Assembly: GCF_035306705.1 (NCBI RefSeq)
Contig: NZ_DATGNO010000080.1
Location: 1 to 64,000, forward strand
Direction: 5' to 3'
Length of the DNA stretch: 64,000 bases
Origin: Xanthomarina sp035306705
GTDB taxonomy: Bacteria; Bacteroidota; Bacteroidia; Flavobacteriales; Flavobacteriaceae
This document shows positions 27,344-35,355 of this stretch, piece after piece. The notes under the pieces are model-generated. The model was given only the letters and a program-made list of their open reading frames with translations. It was not told the origin of the DNA and ran no database searches. The translations under genes were made by a program, and so were the position numbers. The stretch's first letter is position 1, and each line of letters begins with the position of its first letter.

Positions 27344-27997
27344 ATGAAATTTTTTATTGATACTGCCAATTTAGACCAAATTAAAGAAGCCCAAGACTTA
27401 GGAGTACTTGATGGTGTTACTACAAATCCTTCATTAATGGCAAAAGAAGGCATTACTGGTCATGATAACATTTTAAAACATTATGTAGACATTTGTAATA
27501 TTGTGGATGGCGATGTAAGTGCTGAAGTTATTTCAACAGATTTTGAAGGTATGGTTCGCGAAGGAGAAGCATTGGCCGAGCTGCACGAACAAATAGTTAT
27601 TAAATTACCTATGACTAAAGATGGAATTAAAGCCTGTAAGTATTTTTCTGATAAAGGCGTTAAAACGAATGTTACTTTAGTGTTTTCTCCAGGACAAGCC
27701 CTATTGGCTGCCAAAGCAGGTGCTACTTATGTATCTCCATTTATTGGTAGATTGGACGATATTTCTACAGATGGATTAAATCTAATTGGTGAAATAAGAC
27801 ACATTTACGATAACTATAGTTTTGAAACTGAAATTTTAGCAGCATCTATTCGTCATACCATGCATATTATAGATTGTGCTAAATTAGGAGCCGATGTTAT
27901 GACAGGTCCTTTAGATGCTATTGAAGGACTTTTAAGACACCCTTTAACTGATATAGGTTTGGCTAAGTTTCTAGAAGATTACAAAAAAGGAAACTAA
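27344..27997 (+). CDS. tal: Transaldolase (TalC/FSA-type)
   Basis: A 217-residue short transaldolase: MKFFIDTANLDQI, GVTTNPSLMAKEG, the Schiff-base lysine in IVIKLPMTKDG, NVTLVFSPGQALLAAKAGA and YVSPFIGRLDDI. The SPFIGRLDD segment fits the TalC transaldolase subgroup better than fructose-6-phosphate aldolase. It transfers dihydroxyacetone units in the pentose phosphate pathway. A TAATTTTG -7 box lies at 27271-27278 without a clear -33 match. A terminator follows. Confidence 0.94.
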   Translation: MKFFIDTANLDQIKEAQDLGVLDGVTTNPSLMAKEGITGHDNILKHYVDICNIVDGDVSAEVISTDFEGMVREGEALAELHEQIVIKLPMTKDGIKACKYFSDKGVKTNVTLVFSPGQALLAAKAGATYVSPFIGRLDDISTDGLNLIGEIRHIYDNYSFETEILAASIRHTMHIIDCAKLGADVMTGPLDAIEGLLRHPLTDIGLAKFLEDYKKGN

Positions 27998-28023
27998 GAG
28001 TTTATTTCTATCATAAAACATAC

Positions 28024-28051
28024 AGCCTCAATATTATATTGGGGCTTTTTT
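28024..28051 (+). terminator. Intrinsic terminator after the transaldolase gene
   Basis: Stem AGCCTCAAT / ATTGGGGCT (one G-T pair) between 28024 and 28046, followed by T6. It reaches the stop of the convergent gene. Confidence 0.78.
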
Positions 28052-29474
28052 ATTGATTGATTACGCCTAATAGTTCTTCTTCAAAATTAATAGAGAACAT
28101 GTTGGCATGGGAGTTTTCAATAAATCCTTTTCTGTTTAAAATAATGACTTTGGTAATTGGAAAAATGGCCAGAGTTTGCTTAGCCTCTTTTGGATTTTTC
28201 AATAGATATTCTCGAGCGGTTTCAAAATGATACTTTTCCAAAGTTTTTTTCCATAAGTCCTTACTGTCATTGTTGGCATTAATTCCTAAAAACAACACTT
28301 CTGGATACTTCTCTTTAAGTTCAGCTACTTTTCTATGGCTTTCTACCACATGATTCATGGTGGCTTGAGACCAGAAGAAAATAACACAGGGTTTATTTTT
28401 TAAAACCGAACTTAAATCCAGTTCGTTGTTAAGCACATCAAAAACTTTCACGTTTGGTAAAGGGTTTCCTGGTTTTAAGCTAATTAAGGCACCTACTAGA
28501 TTACTTACATACTCTTTATGCTTCGTATTGGTGCTCTTAGCGAGATAAGACTGCAACATACTATTGTAGATGTCTACATTCTTGTTATTACTAATAAATT
28601 CGATAATGGCACTAATCAACAAAGAGTTCTTAATGTTTTCGTTTGTCATTAAACTATCTATTAACTGCAATCTAATTAAACTATAGTCTAAAGATTGTTT
28701 ACTAAAAACACTATCTTTTGAAGTTTTAAAGTGTTCTGTAAGCGCTAAGTTTTCAAAATGGTGCTTTAAAAATGAAGAGTATGGAAAATAATCAACTAGA
28801 TTCTCATCATTATAATCAATGTTATCTCTATAACTATAAAAATCTACTGGTAAGGATTCAAAATTTTCACGTTCGTTCTTTGTATAATTAATAAACGGAT
28901 AAGTTTCTTTGCTTAAGTAATAATCGTAATTAATATTAGATTCTGCCAAATGGTAAAAAAGCTCGGAGGTTCTTTGTCTGGAAGTAAATTCGTGTAATTT
29001 TTTTAACTTATATTCTTTGATAGAGTCTAACTTATATTCAAAATCCTTAGGAGAAAGATGACTAAACCCCAAAACCTGTTTATCTTCAATCTCTCCGTCC
29101 AAATATAAATTAATTAAATAATTGTTCTTTCTTGCGCCTTTTCCTGTAAACACTAAAGATTCGTCAAACTCCATGGTATTTAGCCTAAACATAATACTAT
29201 CAAGGGGTTCCAATAAAACCATTTGAATTTCACCACCATGCGAAAAGGTATATAAACCAGGGATTAACTCCTTAACTTTATAAAGAAATCTGTTTTTGGT
29301 ATCAAGCGGTAAAGTATCTATAACAGAATTACCTTTTAGTAAAACCACATAGTTATTGGAAGGATTTATTATTTCGCCTCCTAGGTAGGCTATTTCACCT
29401 TCGTTTTGATTGGCATCTTTTTTACATGATACCAGAGTTACCAATAATAATATTAATAAGTAAAGATGCTTCAT
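28050..29474 (-). CDS. Thioredoxin-fold lipoprotein lacking the CxxC active site
   Basis: 474 residues if started at the ATG at 29474 (MKHLYLLILLLVTLVSCKKD, a clean lipoprotein signal); the longer frame back to 29537 adds a poor N-terminal extension. The N-terminal part (about 25-120) resembles the DUF4369-type beta domain that precedes TlpA folds in Bacteroidota (GEIAYLGGEIINPSNNYVVLL). A long helical middle follows. The C-terminal 140 residues are a TlpA/AhpC-like thioredoxin fold (VFDVLNNELDLSSVLKNKP ... LFLGINANND), but the active-site position reads FFWSQATMNHV, so both redox cysteines are missing. A redox role is therefore unlikely; it may bind a partner or be a structural paralogue of the gene at 14817. 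Confidence 0.85.
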   Translation of the reverse strand: MKHLYLLILLLVTLVSCKKDANQNEGEIAYLGGEIINPSNNYVVLLKGNSVIDTLPLDTKNRFLYKVKELIPGLYTFSHGGEIQMVLLEPLDSIMFRLNTMEFDESLVFTGKGARKNNYLINLYLDGEIEDKQVLGFSHLSPKDFEYKLDSIKEYKLKKLHEFTSRQRTSELFYHLAESNINYDYYLSKETYPFINYTKNERENFESLPVDFYSYRDNIDYNDENLVDYFPYSSFLKHHFENLALTEHFKTSKDSVFSKQSLDYSLIRLQLIDSLMTNENIKNSLLISAIIEFISNNKNVDIYNSMLQSYLAKSTNTKHKEYVSNLVGALISLKPGNPLPNVKVFDVLNNELDLSSVLKNKPCVIFFWSQATMNHVVESHRKVAELKEKYPEVLFLGINANNDSKDLWKKTLEKYHFETAREYLLKNPKEAKQTLAIFPITKVIILNRKGFIENSHANMFSINFEEELLGVINQ

Positions 29475-29633
29475 AAATCTTTTAAAGATATTTCGTTTCA
29501 TTAAATCAAAGACAAAAATAAAAGTTGCTAGCTTCATCTGTTGTTAATTCGCTGTTAAATATTAATAAGATTGCTTTTGTTTTAGGTTGTAGTTGCTTTT
29601 GACTATTTTTGCAAAAATTTAAATTATACGCTT

Positions 29634-31259
29634 ATGTTATCAGTTTCTAATTTATCCGTCCAATTTGGAAAACGTGTTCTTTTCGACGATGTGAACATAT
29701 CTTTTAATCAAGGAAATTGCTACGGAATTATTGGTGCCAATGGCGCAGGAAAATCTACATTCTTAAAGATTCTATCTGGAAAACAAGATCCAACATCTGG
29801 ACATGTTCATTTAGAGCCTGGTAAACGAATGTCGGTTTTTGAACAAGACCACAACTTATACGACGAACATACGGTTTTAGAAACGGTTTTAATAGGAAAC
29901 AAGCCTTTGTTTAAATTGAAATCGGAAATAGACGCACTATATGCCGATTATACAGATGAGAATGCTGATAAAATTGGCGAATTACAAGTGCGATTTGAAG
30001 AAATGAATGGTTGGAACGCAGATAGCGATGCTGCTGCTATGCTATCTAACTTAGGAATTACTGAAGACCTTCACTACACATTAATGAAAGATGTAGATGG
30101 TAAACAAAAAGTACGAGTGCTTTTGGCTCAAGCGCTTTTTGGAAATCCAGATGTGTTGATTATGGATGAGCCTACCAACGACTTGGATTACGAAACCATT
30201 TCGTGGTTAGAGAACTTTTTGGCAAATTATGAAAACTGTGTGATTGTGGTTTCTCACGACAGACACTTTTTAGATGCCGTTTGTACACATATCTCTGATA
30301 TAGACTTTGGGAAAATAAGCCATTTTTCTGGAAACTATACGTTTTGGTACGAATCGTCTCAATTGGCAGCAAGACAGCATGCACAACAAAACAAGAAGGC
30401 TGAAGAAAAGAAAAAGGAATTAGAAGAATTTATTAGACGATTTTCTGCGAACGTTGCAAAAAGTAAACAAGCAACAAGTAGAAAGAAAATGATTGAAAAA
30501 TTAAATATTGGAGATATAAAACGCTCTAGCCGAAGATATCCTGCCATTATTTTTGAAAGAGAACGAGAAGCTGGCGATCAAATTTTAAATATAGAAAACC
30601 TTGCTGCATCTATTGATGGCGAAACCTTGTTTACTAAATTGGATTTGAATTTGGTAAAAGGAGATAAAGTGGTTTTGTATTCAAAAGATTCTAGAGCTAC
30701 AACCGCACTCTTCGAAATTTTAAACGGGAAAATTGAAGCCGATTCCGGAGTGTATAACTGGGGAATTACCACCTTACAATCTTATTTACCTTTAGATAAT
30801 AGTGAGTTTTTTGAAAATGATTTAACCCTTGTAGATTGGTTACGCCAATGGGCCAAAACCGAAGAAGAACGTGAAGAAGTACATATTCGTGGTTTTTTAG
30901 GAAAAATGATTTTTAGTGGTGAAGAAGCTTTAAAGAAATCGAATGTACTTTCTGGAGGAGAAAAAGTAAGATGCATGTTGAGCAGAATGATGATGGTAAG
31001 AGCCAATGTTTTAATGTTAGACGAACCTACAAACCACTTAGATTTAGAGAGTATTACTACCTTTAACAATTCGCTAAAAAACTTTAAAGGCACCGTATTG
31101 TTTTCTACGCATGATCATGAATTTGCACAAACTGTAGCAAACAGGGTTGTAGAATTAACCCCAACAGGAATTATAGATAGATATACTACGTTTGATGAGT
31201 ATATGCAAGATCCTAAAATTAAAGAATTACGTAATAAAATGTATGCCGTTAACGTGTAA
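29634..31259 (+). CDS. ABC-F family ATP-binding protein (ribosome-associated type)
   Basis: A 541-residue soluble protein with two ABC domains and no membrane segments. Domain 1 has GANGAGKST (about 36-44), the degenerate signature DGKQKVRVLLAQALF and Walker B VLIMDEPTNDLD. The inter-domain linker is basic and helical (about 240-300, KKAEEKKKELEEFIRRF). Domain 2 has a highly degenerate Walker A (YSKDSRATTALFE), signature LSGGEKVRC and Walker B LMLDEPTNHLD. The architecture fits YbiT/EttA-like translation factors that act at the ribosomal E site. A TATTTTTG -7 box lies at 29604-29611, 23 bp before the ATG. Confidence 0.93.
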   Translation: MLSVSNLSVQFGKRVLFDDVNISFNQGNCYGIIGANGAGKSTFLKILSGKQDPTSGHVHLEPGKRMSVFEQDHNLYDEHTVLETVLIGNKPLFKLKSEIDALYADYTDENADKIGELQVRFEEMNGWNADSDAAAMLSNLGITEDLHYTLMKDVDGKQKVRVLLAQALFGNPDVLIMDEPTNDLDYETISWLENFLANYENCVIVVSHDRHFLDAVCTHISDIDFGKISHFSGNYTFWYESSQLAARQHAQQNKKAEEKKKELEEFIRRFSANVAKSKQATSRKKMIEKLNIGDIKRSSRRYPAIIFEREREAGDQILNIENLAASIDGETLFTKLDLNLVKGDKVVLYSKDSRATTALFEILNGKIEADSGVYNWGITTLQSYLPLDNSEFFENDLTLVDWLRQWAKTEEEREEVHIRGFLGKMIFSGEEALKKSNVLSGGEKVRCMLSRMMMVRANVLMLDEPTNHLDLESITTFNNSLKNFKGTVLFSTHDHEFAQTVANRVVELTPTGIIDRYTTFDEYMQDPKIKELRNKMYAVNV

Positions 31260-31279
31260 GGTATGCAGAGTTCAGTAGA

Positions 31280-31320
31280 CAGTCGCAATTTTTCGTTTTA
31301 AACACTAAAAACTGCGACTG
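31280..31320. repeat. Imperfect 14-bp inverted repeat between convergent genes
   Basis: CAGTCGCAATTTTT (31280-31293) / AAAAACTGCGACTG (31307-31320), one mismatch. It could fold as a hairpin on either strand, but the T-tract lies inside the stem rather than after it. It may be a bidirectional terminator or a REP-like element. Confidence 0.6.
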
Positions 31321-31338
31321 ATACTGTAAATATTTATA

Positions 31339-31572
31339 TTAAGGCTGCAACTCGGCAGTTACACTCTCTACAATGGGTACGGCAGCATCGAGTTCTTCTT
31401 CACTAACAAAAATCTCTTGATACCCTGGTACAGGAGATCCAAAACCTGCAAGTCTCCCCGATTCCGTTTCATCTTTTACAATGGGACTAATCCCTACTGC
31501 ATCCAATTTATCCACTATTAATTGAGCAATAATAAAACTTCCTGTATAAATTTTTATATAACTAGATTCCAT
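31339..31572 (-). CDS. DUF2007-type putative signal-transducing protein
   Basis: A 77-residue protein with IKIYTGSFIIAQLIVDKLDAVGI and VKDETESGRLAGFGSPVPGYQEIFVSEEELDAA. It matches the DUF2007 pattern (PF09413): a small ferredoxin-like alpha/beta fold that binds through a glycine-rich loop. Function unknown. It is a single gene, convergent with the ABC-F gene and divergent from the cold-shock gene. Confidence 0.85.
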   Translation of the reverse strand: MESSYIKIYTGSFIIAQLIVDKLDAVGISPIVKDETESGRLAGFGSPVPGYQEIFVSEEELDAAVPIVESVTAELQP

Positions 31573-31730
31573 AGTATTTAATTTAGCATTGCTTTTAAAG
31601 ATACAAAATTACCTTGTAATTCGTCGATAATATGATTTAAAAGCACCCTTCTAAAAAAATTGTGAAAAACACAAAATGTTAAATTATATGATTATATTTG
31701 ATATATTATTAAATTATTTAAATTATTACA

Positions 31731-31922
31731 ATGAGTAAAGGAACAGTAAAATTTTTCAATGATTCAAAAGGATTTGGATTTATTGTTGAAGACGACACAA
31801 ACAAAGAGCATTTTGTTCACATTTCTGGATTAATCGATGAAATTCGCGAAGGCGATGCCGTAGAATTCGATTTACAAGAAGGTAGAAAAGGATTAAACGC
31901 AGTAAATGTTAAAGTATTATAA
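31731..31922 (+). CDS. Cold-shock domain protein (CspA family)
   Basis: A 63-residue single cold-shock domain with RNP1-like KGFGFI (13-18) and RNP2-like EHFVHIS (26-32). It binds single-stranded RNA and DNA and melts mRNA structure. The -7 box TATATTTG lies at 31694-31701, giving a short AT-rich leader of about 25 nt, unlike the long cold-sensing leader of E. coli cspA. A strong terminator follows immediately, so this is a monocistronic gene. Confidence 0.96.
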   Translation: MSKGTVKFFNDSKGFGFIVEDDTNKEHFVHISGLIDEIREGDAVEFDLQEGRKGLNAVNVKVL

Positions 31923-31944
31923 TAATATTTAACTTATTGACATT

Positions 31945-31977
31945 AAAAAGCCTCGATATATTTCGAGGCTTTTTTTA
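31945..31977 (+). terminator. Intrinsic terminator of the cold-shock gene
   Basis: Stem AAAAAGCCTCGA / TCGAGGCTTTTT (about 31945-31974) with a short AT loop and a T7 tract. Confidence 0.9.
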
Positions 31978-32006
31978 TTCTATGCGTTCATATTTAGAAA
32001 CTTAAT

Positions 32007-34436
32007 TTATCGTAATTCGGCACCAAGCTCCAAAGTGAAATTCTCTTTTAATTTTTCCATAATCTTATCTATCTGCTTATCTGTTAATGTTTTATGTTCA
32101 TCTTGAAACGTAAAGCTTACAGCATAGCTTTTTTTCCCTTGAGGCAAGTTTTCACCTTGAAACACATCAAACAAATTAACGGTTTTAAGAAGTTTTTTTT
32201 CTGTATTATAGGCAATTCTATTAATATCTTCAAACAGCACTTTATCTTCTATCAATAAAGCAAAATCTCGTTTAATCTCCGGGTATTTAGGAATGCTAGT
32301 ATAACTTATTTTATTAGTGTTTTTAACCAATTCAATAATCGTATCCCAGTTAAAATCGGCAAATAAAACATCTTGAGAAATCCCGAAATACTTTAAAACA
32401 GATTTTTTAACCAAGCCAAACTCGACTACTTGCTGTTTCCCTATCGAGAAAATAAGACCTTCGCTAAGCACGTCGGCATTAAAAGGCGACACGTTAACAT
32501 CTGTAAAACCTAAGCGCTGTAACACACTATGCACCATTCCTTTTAAATAAAAGAAATTCGTTGGTCTAGAGTCTGCATTCCATCTTTCAGCCTGTTTGCT
32601 ACCTGTTACAAATAAAGATAAATGCTTATGTTCCGCTCTGTTTTCCTTGTAATTATGATAGGTTTTTCCAAACTCAAACAGTTTCAATCGATCTCTTTTT
32701 CTATTGATATTATGACTAACATTTTCCAAGCCAGAAAATAAAACAGATTGTCTTAAAACACTTAAATCATGACTTAAAGGATTCAGCATTTTTACTTCAA
32801 ATTCTTCCTTAAGTTGCTCGCTTAACTTGGTGTATTCGGGCGTTGTTAAGGAGTTTGTTAGGGTTTCAAAAAAGCCTTGAGCTACCAATTGATTCCCTAT
32901 AATATTCTGTAATTTATAGTCTTCAAATCTAGATGTATTAGAGATGGAAGCATTCAACTTTTCTGAAGTTACAATATTATTATAACCGTAAACTCTAATA
33001 ATCTCCTCTATAACATCAGCTTCACGTTGTACGTCGTTTCTGTATGCTGGAACGGTTAAACCCAAACCTGTTTCGGTAACGTTATTAATTTTAATATCTA
33101 AGGAAGTTAAAATATCTTTAATGGTATCTTCAGGTAGAACTTGACCAATTAACTTTTTAGCATTTTCAAAACTTAAACGCACTTGAAAATCCTCAATTTT
33201 TTTCGGATAAAAATCAAATATTTCACTTGTAATTAGACCACCAGCAATGTCTTGTATCATCAATGCCGCTCTTTTTAAAGCGTATTCAGTAATATTGGGA
33301 TCGATACCTCTTTCAAATCTAAAAGATGCATCGGTATTTAAATGATGTCTTTTGGCTGTTTTTCTAACGCTTACTGGATTGAAATAAGCACTTTCTAAAA
33401 AAATACTTGTGGTTGAAGCTGTAACACCAGAATCAATTCCTCCAAAAACACCAGCAAAACACATCGGTTTTTCAGCATCGCAAATCATTAAGTCTTCTTC
33501 GTGCAATTCGCGTTCCACACCATCTAACGTAGTAAATTTTGTTCCTTTTTCTAAGGTTTTTACTTCAATTTTATTCCCTGTAATTTTAGCAGCATCAAAA
33601 GCATGCAAAGGTTGCCCTAGTTCGTGCAACACATAATTTGTAATATCTACAATGTTGTTTTTTGGGGTTATTCCAATGGCTTTTAATCTATTTTGTAACC
33701 AGATTGGCGAGTCTTCCACTTGTAAACCCGAAATGGTCAAACCACAATATCTTGGTGATAGCTTTTTGTTTGTAACATCTACATCTATCCTTTGGGTTCT
33801 ATTGTCCACATGAAAAGCACTTACAGAAGGCGTTATTAACTCCAAACTAATGTTTTTTTGAAGCAAGCCAGCTCTTATATCTCGAGCCGTTCCATAATGA
33901 CTCATAGCGTCTGCCCTATTTGGAGTTAAACCAATTTCAAAAACATGATCATTTTCCACTTCAAAAATTTCGGTAAGTAAGGTTCCTACTTTCAACTTTT
34001 CGTCAAGAACCATGATACCTTCATGAGATTTACCAAGACCCAGTTCGTCTTCGGCGCAAATCATTCCATGACTTTCTTCTCCTCTAATCTTACCTTTTTT
34101 TATGGTCCAAGCTTCGCCTTCTTCAGTATATAAGGTTGTACCAATAGTTGCTACGGGAACTTTTTGTCCAGCTGCCACATTTGGAGCGCCACAAACTATT
34201 TGCAACGGCATATCTAAACCTATGTTTACGGTAGTTAGTTTTAATCTATCTGCATTTGGATGTTGTACACAAGTTAAAACCTCACCAACTACAATACCTT
34301 CCAATCCACCCTTTACAGATTGGAAAGAACTAAGCCCTTCAACCTCCAAACCTAAATCTGTTAGCAGCTCGCTAAGTTCATCTGGGGACCAAGTAGTCTT
34401 TATAAATTGCTTTAACCAATTGTAAGAAATCTTCAT
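32007..34436 (-). CDS. pheT: Phenylalanine-tRNA ligase beta subunit
   Basis: An 809-residue full-length bacterial-type PheT. It has an N-terminal EMAP/tRNA-binding domain (about 40-150, VVGEVLTCVQHPNADRL), B3/B4 editing domain (LSPRYCGLTI, NIVDITNYVLHELGQPLHAFD), B5 domain, a catalytic-core-like domain and the C-terminal FDX-ACB anticodon-binding domain (about 715-809, YPEIKRDFALLI). With PheS (not in the window) it charges tRNA-Phe. A consensus promoter directly precedes it, with a very short leader. pheS is not adjacent, as is common in Bacteroidota. Confidence 0.97.
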   Translation of the reverse strand: MKISYNWLKQFIKTTWSPDELSELLTDLGLEVEGLSSFQSVKGGLEGIVVGEVLTCVQHPNADRLKLTTVNIGLDMPLQIVCGAPNVAAGQKVPVATIGTTLYTEEGEAWTIKKGKIRGEESHGMICAEDELGLGKSHEGIMVLDEKLKVGTLLTEIFEVENDHVFEIGLTPNRADAMSHYGTARDIRAGLLQKNISLELITPSVSAFHVDNRTQRIDVDVTNKKLSPRYCGLTISGLQVEDSPIWLQNRLKAIGITPKNNIVDITNYVLHELGQPLHAFDAAKITGNKIEVKTLEKGTKFTTLDGVERELHEEDLMICDAEKPMCFAGVFGGIDSGVTASTTSIFLESAYFNPVSVRKTAKRHHLNTDASFRFERGIDPNITEYALKRAALMIQDIAGGLITSEIFDFYPKKIEDFQVRLSFENAKKLIGQVLPEDTIKDILTSLDIKINNVTETGLGLTVPAYRNDVQREADVIEEIIRVYGYNNIVTSEKLNASISNTSRFEDYKLQNIIGNQLVAQGFFETLTNSLTTPEYTKLSEQLKEEFEVKMLNPLSHDLSVLRQSVLFSGLENVSHNINRKRDRLKLFEFGKTYHNYKENRAEHKHLSLFVTGSKQAERWNADSRPTNFFYLKGMVHSVLQRLGFTDVNVSPFNADVLSEGLIFSIGKQQVVEFGLVKKSVLKYFGISQDVLFADFNWDTIIELVKNTNKISYTSIPKYPEIKRDFALLIEDKVLFEDINRIAYNTEKKLLKTVNLFDVFQGENLPQGKKSYAVSFTFQDEHKTLTDKQIDKIMEKLKENFTLELGAELR

Positions 34437-34458
34437 GTTTGCTTTTTATTTAAGACGG

Positions 34459-34488
34459 CAAAGATAAAATATTGCCCTCAGCATTCAA
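34459..34488 (-). promoter_or_regulatory. pheT promoter
   Basis: On the minus strand: TTG (complement of 34488-34486), 19-bp spacer, TATCTTTG (complement of 34466-34459). The start of transcription would lie only about 15-20 nt before the pheT ATG, leaving no room for a T-box or leader-peptide attenuator. Confidence 0.75.
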
Positions 34489-34668
34489 ACAAAGCGTTGA
34501 AAATTGTAGAGAATAAATGACTTTAAATATAAAAAAGAAATAGGTTGAAGAATAACAGATTATTTTACAGAAGAAAAAATCAAAAAAAAACACATTTTTC
34601 AATTAAATCTTCTCTAAATAAACTAACTATTTAATGGAAAACAACCTGTGTATTTAGGTTAACACTAA

Positions 34669-35064
34669 TCATGAACCAACAAACTCATCCAAATGTATAC
34701 TATTGATAGAACCATGTGACGCATGTGCTACCACTACGCCATTTTTAATGACAAGTAATTGAGGGGATTCATGCATAACTTGAAATTTATATCCAGTTTC
34801 ATTAGAAACATCTCTATAATTCAACAAATCCAAGAAATATAGATCTAAATCAGTTTCAGATATATCATAAGCACTAACAAATTGCTTTAAAACCATTCTA
34901 CTTACGCCGCAACGTGTAGAATGTTTAAAAATGACCTGAGTTTTGATTTTCGATTTTTCTTCAATATCCTCCAACTGGGCAACACTTGTTAGTCCAATCC
35001 ATGGCAATACTTTTTCTTCTTTTTCTTCGGAAGAGCTACTAAATATTTTATTAAAAATTCCCAT
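34669..35064 (-). CDS. ytxJ: Monothiol bacilliredoxin (YtxJ/BrxC family)
   Basis: A 131-residue thioredoxin-like protein with active site FKHSTRCGVSRM (Cys near 53), the single-cysteine arrangement of YtxJ/BrxC (DUF2847). The rest fits: YFLDLLNYRDVSNE, the cis-Pro region HESPQLLVIKNG and HASHGSI. Known family role: removing bacillithiol from S-bacillithiolated proteins. Its presence predicts a bacillithiol-making host. It is divergent from clpB with a 291-bp gap, suggesting but not proving shared stress control. A 232-bp AT-rich gap follows it before pheT, with no feature seen except the pheT promoter. Confidence 0.9.
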   Translation of the reverse strand: MGIFNKIFSSSSEEKEEKVLPWIGLTSVAQLEDIEEKSKIKTQVIFKHSTRCGVSRMVLKQFVSAYDISETDLDLYFLDLLNYRDVSNETGYKFQVMHESPQLLVIKNGVVVAHASHGSINSIHLDEFVGS

Positions 35065-35355
35065 AAAAATATAGTTTTTAGTTCTTGTAAACTTGTCTTA
35101 CAATATCCAGTTACAAGAATTATATGAATAGATATAATGGTAAGTCGAAACTATTTTAACTATCTTACAAACTGACTAAATGTCTTATAAACATTGACTC
35201 TATCAGACATTTTGTCCTGCGGTTTGAATTGGTAAGATAATTGAAATAAACACTACAAAGAAAGCAAAATAATTTTGTTAGACTGAAAAATTGGGATCTT
35301 AAAATTTAAAGATCTCAAATGTTTTTTAGAATAATTATAAATAAAAATTAGATAT

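Noticed and set aside
30782..31093. Minus-strand frame of 103 codons inside the ABC-F gene
   Set aside because: It overlaps the conserved second ABC domain; the composition is that of an antisense shadow.
34102..34425. Plus-strand frame of 107 codons in the pheT region
   Set aside because: It is a shadow of pheT, whose domains cover the whole minus-strand frame.
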